Positions 12,696 to 21,394 of a stretch of 21,394 bases of DNA are shown in pieces. Both the position numbers and the translations under genes were made by a program. Below the pieces are notes generated by a model, which worked only from the letters and a program-made list of their open reading frames with translations, ran no database searches and was not told the DNA's origin. Position 1 is the stretch's first letter; each line of letters starts with the position of its first letter. This stretch comes from JAVVSR01 sp964604875 (GTDB lineage Bacteria; Bacillota; Clostridia; Christensenellales; CAG-917), in NCBI GenBank assembly GCA_964604875.1, contig CAZSAC010000028.1, positions 1-21,394 of the forward strand. Reading direction: 5' to 3'.

Positions 12696-13976
12696 TTATT
12701 TAATAACCGAAAGACCGTTCATAAACGGGCGCAACACTTCAGGCACGGTAATGCTGCCGTCGGCGTTTTGATATTGCTCAACTATTGCGGGAATCAGTCT
12801 GCTGGTGGCAAGTCCGCTTCCGTTTAGAGTATGGACAAAACGGATTTTTCCTGTTTCGGCGTCTCTGAAACGAGTGTTATTTCGACGCGCTTGATAGTCG
12901 TTCGCGTTGGATACGCTGGAGACTTCCTTAAAGATATTCATACTGGGAATCCAAATTTCGATGTCCGTTGTGCGCGCCATAGAAGCAGAGCAATCTCCGG
13001 CAGCCAGCTTGGAAATACGGTGATACAGCCCAAGCTTTTCCACCAATCGGCTTGCTTTGTTTACAAGCTCGCAAAATGCTTCTTTAGATTTATCAGGGTG
13101 CGCGTATTGAACCATTTCCACCTTGTTGAATTGGTGTCCGCGAATCATACCGCGCTCCTCGCTGCGATAGCTTCCCGCCTCTTTTCTAAAGCAAGGGGAG
13201 TATGCAAAAAATTTCATCGGAAGCTTGCTTTCTTCAATAATTTCGCCTGCGTACATATTAACCAACGCAGTTTCTGCCGTAGGCAACATAAAGCGGTTTT
13301 TCTTTTTATCTTCATCTACGTCAAGCCAATATACCTCGTCGGCAAACTTGGGAAATTGACCTGCGCCAAACCCGCAGTCATAGCCAAGCTGATATGGCGG
13401 AAGAATAAACTCATAGCCGTCTTTAATATGCTCGGAGATAAAGAAATTCAACAACGCCCACTCAAGCTGAGCGCCTACGCCACGGTATATCCAAAACCCG
13501 TTTCCGCTCATCTTTACACCGCGGTCATAGTCGATAAGCCCTAAATTTACGCACAAATCGACGTGGTTTTTGGGGGTGAAATCAAATACGGGCAGTTTGC
13601 CAATTATTTTTTCTACAACGTTAGCTTCCTTTTCGCCGGCAACCAAGTCATCATCGGGGATATTTGGCAAAGCCGCCAAAAAATCGAATATTTTGTCGCC
13701 GAGTTCGGCAACAGCCTTGTCGTCTTCGGCAATCTTATCGCCAAGCTCGCGCATTTGAGCAAAAATATCGTCCACGGGCTTGCCTTCCTTTTTCAGTTTG
13801 GGAATCTCGGCGGAAACTTTATTACGTTTTGCTTTTAGCGCCTCAACTTCAGACAGACGGGCGCGTTTATCGGCGTCCCACGCCAAAAGATTTGAAAAAT
13901 CCACGACACAACCCTTTTTCAATAGGGCGGAAGAAACACTTTTTGCATCAGTTCTAATTAAGTTTATATCTAACAT
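12696..13976 (-). CDS. serS: Seryl-tRNA synthetase
   Basis: A 426-aa class II synthetase, standard length; it joins serine to tRNA-Ser in the cytosol. The N-terminal tRNA-binding coiled coil spans about residues 30-100 (RARLSEVEALKAKRNKVSAE). Class II motifs: motif 2 around FRKEAGSYRSEERGMIRGHQ, the serine-site block TAETALVN, SSVSNANDYQARR and motif 3 NGSGLATSRLIPAIVEQYQ. It starts 9 bases after leuS; AAGGAG overlaps the leuS stop region, so the two form one operon. It ends at the shared bidirectional terminator. Confidence 0.97.
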   Translation of the reverse strand: MLDINLIRTDAKSVSSALLKKGCVVDFSNLLAWDADKRARLSEVEALKAKRNKVSAEIPKLKKEGKPVDDIFAQMRELGDKIAEDDKAVAELGDKIFDFLAALPNIPDDDLVAGEKEANVVEKIIGKLPVFDFTPKNHVDLCVNLGLIDYDRGVKMSGNGFWIYRGVGAQLEWALLNFFISEHIKDGYEFILPPYQLGYDCGFGAGQFPKFADEVYWLDVDEDKKKNRFMLPTAETALVNMYAGEIIEESKLPMKFFAYSPCFRKEAGSYRSEERGMIRGHQFNKVEMVQYAHPDKSKEAFCELVNKASRLVEKLGLYHRISKLAAGDCSASMARTTDIEIWIPSMNIFKEVSSVSNANDYQARRNNTRFRDAETGKIRFVHTLNGSGLATSRLIPAIVEQYQNADGSITVPEVLRPFMNGLSVIK

Positions 13977-13985
13977 AACGCTCCT

Positions 13986-16409
13986 TTATAACACGATATT
14001 AATCAATCGGTTGGGAATTATTATTACTTTTTTGGGAGTTGCCCCGTCAAGCAAGGCAAGCACGCCGCTGTCGGCAAGCGCAATAGCTTCGATTTCTTTA
14101 TTGCTTAAGCCGTTGGGTACAACGATTTTGGATTTTACTCTGCTGTTGATTTGAACGGCAAGCTCCACCTCGTCCTTAACCAATGCTTTTTCGTTTACAA
14201 CGGGGTAAGACTGCTTGAATACGCTTGTTTTATGCCCTAAAATCTCAAACAGTTCTTCCGAAAAGTGAGGGGCAAAGGGAGCAATCAGCAACACTAAGTC
14301 GGATACGGCGTCGGCAAAAACCTTGTTTTTATCCGAAACGGCGTTATCATAGGAAATAAGCGCGTTAGTCAATTCCATAAGCCTTGCAACGGCGGTATTA
14401 AAGCTAAAGTTTTCCACATCTGCCGTAACACATTTAATGGTGTAGTTGCGCGCGTAATCCAATTCCTTCTCGGCGGAGGCAAATGGCTTGTTGTTATAGG
14501 AATACGTGGCGGAACGGCGGACAAGCCTTTCGATACGTTCCATAAATTTTATAATGCTTTCTAAGCCTTTATCATTCCACGGGCCTCCCTCTATATAGGA
14601 GAAGCCAAACTCCAAATAAAGGCGGAACGCGTCTGTGCCGTATTTGGTGATAAGTGAATCAGGGCTGATAACATTCCCTCGGGATTTGCTCATCTTTTGT
14701 CCGTCGGGTCCTAAAATCGTGCCTTGGTGGACAAGGGATTTAAAAGGCTCGTCAAAATTGAGATAGCCCATATCACGCAGCGCCTTTGTGAAAAATCTTG
14801 CGTACAGCAAGTGCATACAAGCGTGTTCCGCGCCACCGATGTATTTATCTACAGGCAACATAGTGTTGATTTTATCGCTGTCGAATGCCTTTTCGCTGTT
14901 TTTGGGGTCGGCGTAACGAAGATAATACCAGCTGGAGCAAACGAATGTATCCAAAGTGTCGGGATCCCTTTGCGCAGGTTGACCGCATATAGGACAAGCA
15001 ACATTCATAAATTCCGCGCTTTTCTTCAAAGGGCTGACACCATCTGGGGTAAAATCGACGTTGTAGGGAAGCTCAACGGGTAAATCCTTTTCGGGTACGG
15101 GTACAGTACCGCAATGAGGACAATGGATTATCGGAATTGGCGCGCCCCAATAACGTTGACGAGAAACCAACCAGTCACGCAGACGGTAGTTTACCTTTTC
15201 ACCGCCACAGTCCATTTCACTAAGTTTTTTGAGCACGGCTTTTTTGCCGTCTTCTGAGGATAGTCCGTCAAATTCCCCGCTGTTTACCATAACGCCGTAT
15301 TCGCAGAAAGGCAAATCGTCGTTGCCGTTTTCTCCGCGGATAACCCTCTCTATTGGGAGATTATATTTTTGCGCAAAAACAAAATCGCGGTCGTCGTGAG
15401 AGGGTACGCCCATAACGGCGCCTGTGCCATAGGACGCCAAAACATAGTCGGCAATAAATACCGGAACCTTGCGGTTGTTTATCGGATTGATGGCGTATGC
15501 GCCCGTAAATACACCCGTCTTTTCGCGGGAGGTGGAAAGACGTTCAATTTCATTTATCTTGGCGCAAGCCGCTTTATATTCTTCAACCAAAGCTTTTTGC
15601 TCGGAAGTTGTGATTTCTTCAACCAAAGGATTTTCGGGGGCAAGCACTACATAGCTTACGCCGAATAAGGTGTCCGCGCGGGTGGTAAAAACCCTAAAAC
15701 TTTTCCCCGTTGTGGTTTTAAATTCAATTTCCCCGCCGACAGATTTCCCAATCCAATGTTTTTGCATAAGCTTGGTTTTTTCAGGCCAGTCGAGTTTATC
15801 TATATCCGTTAACAGTTCTTCCGCGTAATCGGTGATTTTAAAAAACCATTGAGTCAAATTTTTCCGCACGACGGGCGCGCCGCAACGCTCGCATACGTTA
15901 TCCACAACCTGTTCGTTGGCTAGCACTGTTTGGCAAGACGGGCACCAATTTACGGGAGCCTCTTTTCTATAAGCCAAGCCCTTTTTGAAAAGCTGCAAAA
16001 AAAGCCATTGAGTCCATCTATAATAGGACGGGTCGCAAGTGATGACCTCGTAATCCCAGTCGTAAGTCGCGCCGATTGCCTTAAGCTGTTTTTCCATCGT
16101 CGCAATATTTTTATAGGTGCTGTCTTTAGGGTGAATACCCGTTTTTATCGCATAGTTTTCGGCTGGCAGACCGAATGCGTCAAAGCCCATCGGGTGAAAA
16201 ACTTCAAACCCTTGCATTCTTTTAAACCGAGCATAGCTGTCGGACGGACCATAGTTATACCAATGTCCGACGTGCAGATTTGCGCCCGACGGATAAGAGA
16301 ACATCTCTAAAACATACCATTTTTTGGAGCTGTTTTCGGGGTGAAAAGCATAGGTTTTTTCCTCAGCCCAGCGTTTTTGCCATTTAGCCTCAACTTGAAG
16401 CATATCCAT
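13986..16409 (-). CDS. leuS: Leucyl-tRNA synthetase
   Basis: An 807-aa class I synthetase charging tRNA-Leu. HIGH motif HVGH at 46-49 within YPSGANLHVGHW, KMSKS at 572-576, zinc-type Cys knuckles (CPSCQTVLANEQV...CERCG; CPHCG...CPICG), and the CP1 editing domain with TTRADTLFGVSYVVLAPE and GTGAVMGVPSHDDRD, whose Asp belongs to the hydrolytic site. The start is placed at ATG 16409: GAGG lies 9 bases upstream, whereas an ATG at 16424 has no ribosome binding site. The promoter is 34 bases upstream, leaving a leader of about 27 bases; no T-box riboswitch fits there. First gene of the leuS-serS operon. Confidence 0.96.
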   Translation of the reverse strand: MDMLQVEAKWQKRWAEEKTYAFHPENSSKKWYVLEMFSYPSGANLHVGHWYNYGPSDSYARFKRMQGFEVFHPMGFDAFGLPAENYAIKTGIHPKDSTYKNIATMEKQLKAIGATYDWDYEVITCDPSYYRWTQWLFLQLFKKGLAYRKEAPVNWCPSCQTVLANEQVVDNVCERCGAPVVRKNLTQWFFKITDYAEELLTDIDKLDWPEKTKLMQKHWIGKSVGGEIEFKTTTGKSFRVFTTRADTLFGVSYVVLAPENPLVEEITTSEQKALVEEYKAACAKINEIERLSTSREKTGVFTGAYAINPINNRKVPVFIADYVLASYGTGAVMGVPSHDDRDFVFAQKYNLPIERVIRGENGNDDLPFCEYGVMVNSGEFDGLSSEDGKKAVLKKLSEMDCGGEKVNYRLRDWLVSRQRYWGAPIPIIHCPHCGTVPVPEKDLPVELPYNVDFTPDGVSPLKKSAEFMNVACPICGQPAQRDPDTLDTFVCSSWYYLRYADPKNSEKAFDSDKINTMLPVDKYIGGAEHACMHLLYARFFTKALRDMGYLNFDEPFKSLVHQGTILGPDGQKMSKSRGNVISPDSLITKYGTDAFRLYLEFGFSYIEGGPWNDKGLESIIKFMERIERLVRRSATYSYNNKPFASAEKELDYARNYTIKCVTADVENFSFNTAVARLMELTNALISYDNAVSDKNKVFADAVSDLVLLIAPFAPHFSEELFEILGHKTSVFKQSYPVVNEKALVKDEVELAVQINSRVKSKIVVPNGLSNKEIEAIALADSGVLALLDGATPKKVIIIPNRLINIVL

Positions 16410-16442
16410 AGTTTTTGACCTCATATTAAAGTAATAGTAATA

Positions 16443-16471
16443 ATGATATAACTAAATTAACTAACTGTCAA
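16443..16471 (-). promoter_or_regulatory. Promoter of leuS-serS
   Basis: On the minus strand, TTGACA (16466-16471), 17 bases, TATCAT (16443-16448). Confidence 0.75.
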
Positions 16472-16575
16472 ATATTTCGCCCCAAAAGTTACTAAGACGG
16501 TTATGTCACAACGCGTAATGGCAATACTTAGGGAAAACTAAATCAATCCTTTTTTGGTTGTTGGTTTTTAAAAAG

Positions 16576-16604
16576 TTGACACGGTTTTTTTGCTAGTATA
16601 TAAT
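16576..16604 (+). promoter_or_regulatory. Full-consensus promoter of the Ppx-like gene and alaS
   Basis: TTGACA (16576-16581), 17 bases, TATAAT (16599-16604): a perfect vegetative sigma promoter, predicted to be strong and housekeeping. It is divergent from the leuS promoter. Confidence 0.9.
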
Positions 16605-16637
16605 AACAGTTATTCTATGTAAGAAAAGAGGCAGGAT

Positions 16638-17525
16638 ATGTTACACGCGGTAATCGATATTGGAAGCACCTCGGTCAGGCTTATGCTAACCGACGGCGTG
16701 CGCGTGGAAAAATTTTTAAACACGACTCGACTTGCCGAAAATATGGGGCATCACAACATTTTACAGCCGCTTAATCTTGAACGTACCGCTCAAGCTGTTG
16801 CCGAGTTTTATTATAAGGCGGTTGAAAAGGGCGCGGAAGAAGTTTATACCTTTGCTACAGAGGCTGTTCGCTCGGCAAAGAACAAGGCGTCACTTGTTTA
16901 CCGTATCAGAGAGCTTTGCGGTGAAGAAATTGATATTTTGTCAAAGGATGAAGAAGCGTACCTAGGCTTTTTGGGAGCGTATAGAAACGGAGTCTGTTGC
17001 GTCATTGATATGGGTGGGGCAAGCACAGAGATATCTGTCGGCGATAATGGCGGAGTATTCTTTTCCACAAGTATTCCGTACGGAATTGTCAGATTGACTA
17101 ATCTTGAGGAAAAGGGCACGGAGCTTTATCCTTTTGTTAAACAGCTTTTGGCAAACCTTGAGGAAATCCCCAAGTTTAACGACGTTCTTGCTATCGGCGG
17201 CACGGCAAGCACGATGGCGTCAATGAAACTTCAGCTTAAAGTTTTCGACCCCAACCTTACCAATGGTTGTCAGATAAGCGTTGATGAAATCGAAAGCACT
17301 TATAAAATGCTTAAGCCGATGTCGCTTGAGGAGCGGAAACGTATTCAAGGGTTGCCTGAAAAACGGGCGGATATTATTACAAGCGGGCTTTTGATGTACG
17401 GACTTTTGCTAAAAAAACTTCACGCTCAGTATTTGACCGTCAGCGAGGGAGACAATATGGAAGGTTACCTCATAAATAAAGGCATTCTACCAAACGATTT
17501 TATGGCAATATACGCCACACTATAA
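16638..17525 (+). CDS. Ppx/GppA family phosphatase
   Basis: A 295-aa protein of the exopolyphosphatase/pppGpp phosphohydrolase family (ASKHA fold), with the single core module rather than the longer E. coli form. Motifs: IDIGSTSVRLML at 6-17 (phosphate 1), TFATEAVRSAKN, DEEAYLGF, CVIDMGGASTEISV (phosphate 2), AIGGTASTMASM, and the closing VSEGDNMEGYL. It splits polyphosphate or pppGpp; which one cannot be told from sequence. GAGG lies 8 bases before the ATG. It has a consensus promoter and lies 27 bases before alaS, so both are probably co-transcribed, coupling a stringent-response or phosphate enzyme to tRNA charging. Confidence 0.88.
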   Translation: MLHAVIDIGSTSVRLMLTDGVRVEKFLNTTRLAENMGHHNILQPLNLERTAQAVAEFYYKAVEKGAEEVYTFATEAVRSAKNKASLVYRIRELCGEEIDILSKDEEAYLGFLGAYRNGVCCVIDMGGASTEISVGDNGGVFFSTSIPYGIVRLTNLEEKGTELYPFVKQLLANLEEIPKFNDVLAIGGTASTMASMKLQLKVFDPNLTNGCQISVDEIESTYKMLKPMSLEERKRIQGLPEKRADIITSGLLMYGLLLKKLHAQYLTVSEGDNMEGYLINKGILPNDFMAIYATL

Positions 17526-17552
17526 GAGAAAATATTTTTATAAGGAATTTTT

Positions 17553-19334
17553 ATGAAAGAGTTATCCAGTTCACAGTTGCGCACAATGTGGTGCGAGTTT
17601 TTTAAAGAAAGAGGGCACGCCGTTATTCCGTCTGCGTCATTGATTCCCGAAAACGACCCCACGGTTTTGTTTACCACGGCGGGTATGCACCCGTTGGTAC
17701 CCTATCTATTGGGCGAAAAACACCCTGCGGGCACCCGTCTGTGCGACGTTCAAATATGCGTTCGCACGGGGGATATTGACGAAGTTGGCGACGCAACGCA
17801 CTGTACCTTTTTTGAGATGTTGGGGAATTGGTCCTTAGGGGATTATTTCAAAAAAGAAATGATTCCGTGGTCATATCAGTTTTTAACAAAGGTTTTGGAA
17901 ATTCCCGTTGAAAAACTGGCTGTAAGCGTTTTTGCAGGCGACGAGCATTGTCCGCGTGATGATGAAAGCGCGCAGCTTTGGCAAGCCTGTGGAATAAAAA
18001 AAGAAAACATATTTTATCTGCCCAAAGAAAATAACTGGTGGGGACCTGCCGGCACGACGGGACCCTGCGGACCCGACACCGAAATGTTTATAGACACGGG
18101 CAAGGAAAAATGCTGCGAAAGCTGTTCCCCCGCTTGTGACTGTGGCAAATATATCGAAATTTGGAACGACGTTTTTATGCAATATAATAAAAACGCAGAA
18201 GGCGCGTACGAACCCCTTGCTCACAAGAACGTGGACACGGGAATGGGCTTAGAAAGAACGGTTTGTATTTTAAACGGTTTGAAGTCGGTTTATGAGACGG
18301 ACTTATTCAAAAACGCAATTTCAAAAATTGAAGAGCTAAGTCAAAAAGAATACAAAAGCGATGCAGAAACCACCAAAGCAATGCGTATTCTTGCCGACCA
18401 TATCCGCACCGCAACCTTTATGATTGGTGACCCGAAAGGTATCAGCCCGTCAAACGTTGACCAAGGATATGTATTAAGAAGATTGATTCGCCGAGCAGTT
18501 CGTTTTGGGCGCTCAATCGACTTTCCGCAGGGCGGAATTGCGCAACTGGCGGAACTTTATATTTTGCAATATAAGCAAGTTTATCCCTATCTTTTGGACA
18601 ATAAAGCCCGTATTTTGGAAGAAATTGAAAAAGAGGAAAACCGTTTTTCAACAACTTTACAGCAAGGCTTGAAGGAGTTTGAGAAGGTGATAACACACAT
18701 TCCCACCAAAACTATCAACGGAAAAACCGCGTTTAGATTATACGATACTTTCGGTTTCCCGATTGAAATCACGCAGGAACTTGCCAAGGAAAAAGGGTTT
18801 GAAGTTGACGTCGAGGGATACGAGTCGGCTTTTGCCGAGCATCAAAAAAAATCTCAGGCAGGGGCGGAACAAAAGTTTGCGGGAGGGCTTGCAGACAATG
18901 CCGAAGCTACAACAAACTTGCATACCGCAACGCACCTTTTACACGCGGCTTTGGCAAAGGTTTTGGGTGGAGAGGCGCGCCAAAGAGGCAGCAATATTAC
19001 GGCGGAGCGTTTGCGTTTTGACTTTGGCTTTGATAGGCCGATGACGCCCGAAGAAATACAGCAAACGGAGAATATGGTAAACGATATTATAAAAAAAGCC
19101 GTCCCCGTGGTATGTCAAGAGATGACTGTGGCAGAGGCTAAAGCCGCAGGAGCAATCGGCATTTTCGACAGCAAATACGGCGATAAGGTTAAGGTTTATA
19201 CAGTCGGAGACTTCAGCAAGGAAATTTGTGGCGGACCGCACGCAAGCAATACCGCCGATTTGAAATCCTTTAAGATTGTAAAGGAGCAAAGCTCTTCGGC
19301 AGGAGTTAGAAGGATTAAAGCGATTATCGGATAA
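17553..19334 (+). CDS. alaS: Alanyl-tRNA synthetase, short form without C-Ala domain
   Basis: A 593-aa class II synthetase that charges tRNA-Ala. Aminoacylation blocks: FTTAGMHPLVPYL, FFEMLGNWSLGDYF, WWGPAGTTGPCGPDTEMF and VDTGMGLERT. It has a Cys-rich insertion (CCESCSPACDCG), then HIRTATFMI and VLRRLIRRAVRFGR. The editing domain is complete: H457 and H461 in HTATHLLH, C559 and H563 in CGGPH, the zinc site that removes mischarged Ser. Usual bacterial AlaRS has about 870 residues; here the gene stops at GVRRIKAIIG, the end of editing, and a terminator begins 3 bases later. No frameshifted remainder follows, so the loss of the C-terminal DHHA1/C-Ala domain looks natural. The ribosome binding site is AAGGAA. 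Confidence 0.95.
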   Translation: MKELSSSQLRTMWCEFFKERGHAVIPSASLIPENDPTVLFTTAGMHPLVPYLLGEKHPAGTRLCDVQICVRTGDIDEVGDATHCTFFEMLGNWSLGDYFKKEMIPWSYQFLTKVLEIPVEKLAVSVFAGDEHCPRDDESAQLWQACGIKKENIFYLPKENNWWGPAGTTGPCGPDTEMFIDTGKEKCCESCSPACDCGKYIEIWNDVFMQYNKNAEGAYEPLAHKNVDTGMGLERTVCILNGLKSVYETDLFKNAISKIEELSQKEYKSDAETTKAMRILADHIRTATFMIGDPKGISPSNVDQGYVLRRLIRRAVRFGRSIDFPQGGIAQLAELYILQYKQVYPYLLDNKARILEEIEKEENRFSTTLQQGLKEFEKVITHIPTKTINGKTAFRLYDTFGFPIEITQELAKEKGFEVDVEGYESAFAEHQKKSQAGAEQKFAGGLADNAEATTNLHTATHLLHAALAKVLGGEARQRGSNITAERLRFDFGFDRPMTPEEIQQTENMVNDIIKKAVPVVCQEMTVAEAKAAGAIGIFDSKYGDKVKVYTVGDFSKEICGGPHASNTADLKSFKIVKEQSSSAGVRRIKAIIG

Positions 19335-19336
19335 AT

Positions 19337-19363
19337 AAAAGCGACGAGCAATCGTCGCTTTTT
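19337..19363. terminator. Terminator after alaS (bidirectional)
   Basis: AAAAGCGACGA (19337-19347), GCAA tetraloop, TCGTCGCTTTT (19352-19362), then T. Also suited to the convergent PHP gene. Confidence 0.9.
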
Positions 19364-19386
19364 AATGTTCCAAAATCATTAATTAT

Positions 19387-20190
19387 TCAAAAATCTATTG
19401 TAATAGGTTGTTGGTTTTTATAGGCGGTATAGTGTGTAAAACCAATGTCTGAAAGCATTTGCGTAGTTTCAATATATTTGTGACCGAGCCTGTTTGAGCG
19501 GTGCGCGTCAGAGGCGAAGGAAACTTTTCTGCCACCGAGCCGATAGTATAAACTCAAAATTTCGCGATTGGGCATTGTAAAAGTTTTTTCTGTCAATATG
19601 TTTGTGTTTACTTCCAAGCATTTATCCAGCGCAATAATTTTTGTCAAAATTTCTTTGATAATTTCACTAAACTCTTCCACATAAATATACGTGTCCGCAT
19701 ATGGAGAATGCGCCTCCACATAGCCTATGTGCGCCACGATATTATAGTTATATGGAGCGTCCAGAGATTCTAAAACTGCTTGCAAATAGCGCATATAAGC
19801 GGTATGTTTGTCGGGCGCTGTTGTGAAATAGTCGGCAAAATACGCATCTTTCCCCGAGACGGTATGCACGCTGTTGATGACAACATCAAAAGGATACTTG
19901 GATAAAATATCCAAATAATCGGAGTTTGCCTGCGCAAGATACCCACATTCGACTCCAAGCGCAATCGAAAGTGAAGCTTTCTCGCTTTCCTTTAGGGCTA
20001 GTACGGCTTCAACATACTTTTCTACGTCTAACATAGGAACGTCATCATAACCCGCATAGGGATAATCGCAGTTTAAATGGTCGGTGATTGCGATATATTG
20101 CATACCTAGTCCGCGGGCTTTTAAAACCAGCTCCGCCAAGGACTGTTCGCCGTCGAAAGAATATGAAGAATGAAGATGACAATCAAGCAT
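19387..20190 (-). CDS. PHP-domain histidinol-phosphatase-type protein
   Basis: A 267-aa protein. Start at ATG 20190 (GAGG 6 bases upstream; the N-terminus MLDCHLHSSYSFDGE then begins directly with the first metal motif). PHP motifs: H5-x-H7 (CHLHSSYSFDGE), ITDHLN, GVECGYL, INSVHTV, IVAHIGYVE, LEVNT and SFASDAHR, the set of His, Asp and Glu that binds three metals. The family removes phosphate from histidinol phosphate (HisK/HisJ type) but includes many phosphoesterases of other substrates. No his genes are nearby, so the substrate is uncertain. A TATAAT on the minus strand stands about 35 bases upstream, with no good -35. Confidence 0.88.
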   Translation of the reverse strand: MLDCHLHSSYSFDGEQSLAELVLKARGLGMQYIAITDHLNCDYPYAGYDDVPMLDVEKYVEAVLALKESEKASLSIALGVECGYLAQANSDYLDILSKYPFDVVINSVHTVSGKDAYFADYFTTAPDKHTAYMRYLQAVLESLDAPYNYNIVAHIGYVEAHSPYADTYIYVEEFSEIIKEILTKIIALDKCLEVNTNILTEKTFTMPNREILSLYYRLGGRKVSFASDAHRSNRLGHKYIETTQMLSDIGFTHYTAYKNQQPITIDF

Positions 20191-20345
20191 ATTGCGCCTC
20201 GCATATAATATGAATAAATTATAGCCCAACTTTTAACGACAAGTAAAGCAAAAACTAGTTTCTGGGAAAAAATTTTAAAAAGTTGGAATATTTTGTGAAT
20301 TGGTATTTGGAAAACAGGATACAGCCATATAAATTCTAAAAACCC

Positions 20346-20375
20346 TTGACAATTAAAGTTGGCTTATATTAGAAT
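20346..20375 (+). promoter_or_regulatory. Promoter of the window-end lipoprotein gene
   Basis: TTGACA (20346-20351), 18 bases, TAGAAT (20370-20375), about 40 bases before the ATG. Confidence 0.75.
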
Positions 20376-20414
20376 AATATATACATAATATAAAAAATCT
20401 TATGGAGGAATTTT

Positions 20415-21394
20415 ATGAAAAAGCTTGATTGGAAAAAAGTTTTTGCCTTGGTTCTCGTTCTTGCTCTTGCCGTAACAGTTTTTGCTGCATGCGGTAAAGA
20501 CGAAGAAGTGGATCCCGGCACAACTGATCCTACACACACCCATACCTTCAAGACGGAATGGACTAGCAACTCAACTCAACACTGGCACGCTGCTTCATGC
20601 GCTCACACAAAAGAGAAGGCTGACGTAGCTAACCACACTTTTGGTGATTGGGTTAAAGGTACGACTGAGCAAACACGTACATGTTCAGTTTGCGGATATG
20701 TTCAAAAAGAAGCCATCGATACTAAACAAGAGGCTATTGACGTATTTGTAAACAAAATGTTTGCGTCCGCCGACCAAATTGGTAAAAACACAGTTGTTAC
20801 CAAAGATGGTTCTACATACGTTAAGTTAGGCATTGGCTTAGACCTTTGCATCGAAAAGGGCGCTAAGATTGACAGCGCAAACGCTTTGAACCTTGACATT
20901 ATTGCGGAACTTTTAATTGATCACGAGAATGTTACATCTTATGAGGTTACTGAAAAAGATGCAAACGGCAATGATGTAAAAGTTACCAAATACAAGGCAA
21001 CCGCTGAAAACAATTCTGCTGCAAGAGTTACAATCAAAGAAGGCGACGTAGTTTTAATCGGCGCATATTATGATTATACTTTCACCGACAGAGGCGTTGT
21101 TTATCTAACCTTAGGCAACAATAAGATTGCTATCGATATGTCTGATATTGACGCTGACGTAGCAAACATCGAAGATATTGTTATCAATGCTTTGGTTGGT
21201 GTTTTAGGAAACGAAAAGGTTGGCGCTATCGCTAAATTATTTGGCGAAAACTTCACTTTAAACGGATTCCTTAACGAAGTTTTAAAAGTAGCCGGACTTG
21301 ACCTTAAACAGTTATTAAGTGGCGATATCGGAAATACCATAAGCAGTATTCTTGGTATGTCTGTTGACGAAATCGTTGGCGCAGACGGCACTGT
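20415..21394 (+). CDS. Large lipoprotein with Cys/His-rich N-terminal module (cut by window end)
   Basis: The frame is open from ATG 20415 to the window end (326 residues seen). GGAGG precedes the ATG by 6 bases. MKKLDWKKVFALVLVLALAV then FAAC is a lipoprotein signal, Cys at about residue 26. An acidic/Thr linker follows (DEEVDPGTTDPTHTHTF), then a module with HTHTF, W, HWHAASC, NHTFGDWV and TRTCSVCGY (about residues 45-96). This matches the HTF..W...CSVCG modules common in surface proteins of Clostridia, possibly metal-binding. The rest (from about residue 97) is a beta-rich domain with a DGSTYVKLGIGLDL start and LGNNKIAIDMSDID strands, then helical leucine-rich stretches (GFLNEVLKVAGLDLKQLL). 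I do not recognise this domain. The protein should sit on the outer membrane face. Confidence 0.85.
   Translation, partial: MKKLDWKKVFALVLVLALAVTVFAACGKDEEVDPGTTDPTHTHTFKTEWTSNSTQHWHAASCAHTKEKADVANHTFGDWVKGTTEQTRTCSVCGYVQKEAIDTKQEAIDVFVNKMFASADQIGKNTVVTKDGSTYVKLGIGLDLCIEKGAKIDSANALNLDIIAELLIDHENVTSYEVTEKDANGNDVKVTKYKATAENNSAARVTIKEGDVVLIGAYYDYTFTDRGVVYLTLGNNKIAIDMSDIDADVANIEDIVINALVGVLGNEKVGAIAKLFGENFTLNGFLNEVLKVAGLDLKQLLSGDIGNTISSILGMSVDEIVGADGT

Noticed and set aside
12831..13544. A 237-codon plus-strand frame opposite serS
   Set aside because: The serS frame carries all class II motifs; the opposite frame has no family pattern or start signal.
16410..16637. T-box leader upstream of leuS (and of alaS)
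   Set aside because: The leuS promoter leaves only about 27 leader bases and alaS starts 27 bases after the previous gene; no room and no T-box sequence.
1..21394. CRISPR array or IS element with inverted ends
   Set aside because: No regularly spaced repeats and no DDE transposase frame were seen; the only repeats are the recombinase tail, the tRNA end and local hairpins.

Overview
The window looks like a piece of a low-to-moderate GC Bacillota chromosome, most likely a gut-type member of the Clostridia. The grounds are the aaRS sequences, AGGAGG-type ribosome binding sites, TTGACA/TATAAT promoters, an fMet-Met-Glu-Val tRNA cluster, and lipoproteins with short MKK leaders. I cannot name the genus.

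Region 1 (1-4,861) is accessory DNA, visibly more A+T-rich than the rest. It opens with the 3' end of a large serine recombinase gene. A one-way cargo operon follows: a 91-aa polymorphic-toxin-tip-like protein, two tandem paralogous zinc-ribbon proteins that look like immunity proteins, a DUF4417 protein and an HNH-type protein. The cargo is closed by a second, degenerate copy of the recombinase 3' end (3,604-3,765), whose internal hairpin now serves as the cargo terminator. A long imperfect inverted repeat and a sigma-70-like HTH protein come next. A 21-bp copy of the 3' end of tRNA-Val at 4,687-4,707, 175 bp from the intact gene, marks a former tRNA-targeted integration.

Region 2 (4,862-8,300) holds four tRNA genes on the minus strand (Val, Glu, Met, fMet), a DMT/EamA transporter, a membrane M28 peptidase whose metal-binding residues are separated by two transmembrane helices, and a small lipoprotein.

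Region 3 (8,380-12,680, plus strand) starts with a near-leaderless MoaD/ThiS-like sulfur-carrier-type gene coupled to a type-2 glycerate kinase. It continues with a P2-type Ca2+/Mn2+ ATPase preceded by a recognisable yybP-ykoY (manganese) riboswitch with an overlapping terminator, which links cation export to Mn2+ sensing.

Region 4 (12,690-20,190) is translation-centred: leuS-serS as a minus-strand operon, then a divergent Ppx/GppA phosphatase followed by a short alanyl-tRNA synthetase (593 aa) that keeps the editing domain but lacks the C-terminal C-Ala domain. A PHP-family phosphatase lies convergent to alaS. The window ends inside a large lipoprotein gene (20,415 onward).

The strongest items for follow-up are the recombinase-tail-flanked cargo island, the Mn2+ riboswitch-ATPase unit, the membrane-split M28 peptidase and the C-Ala-less AlaRS.
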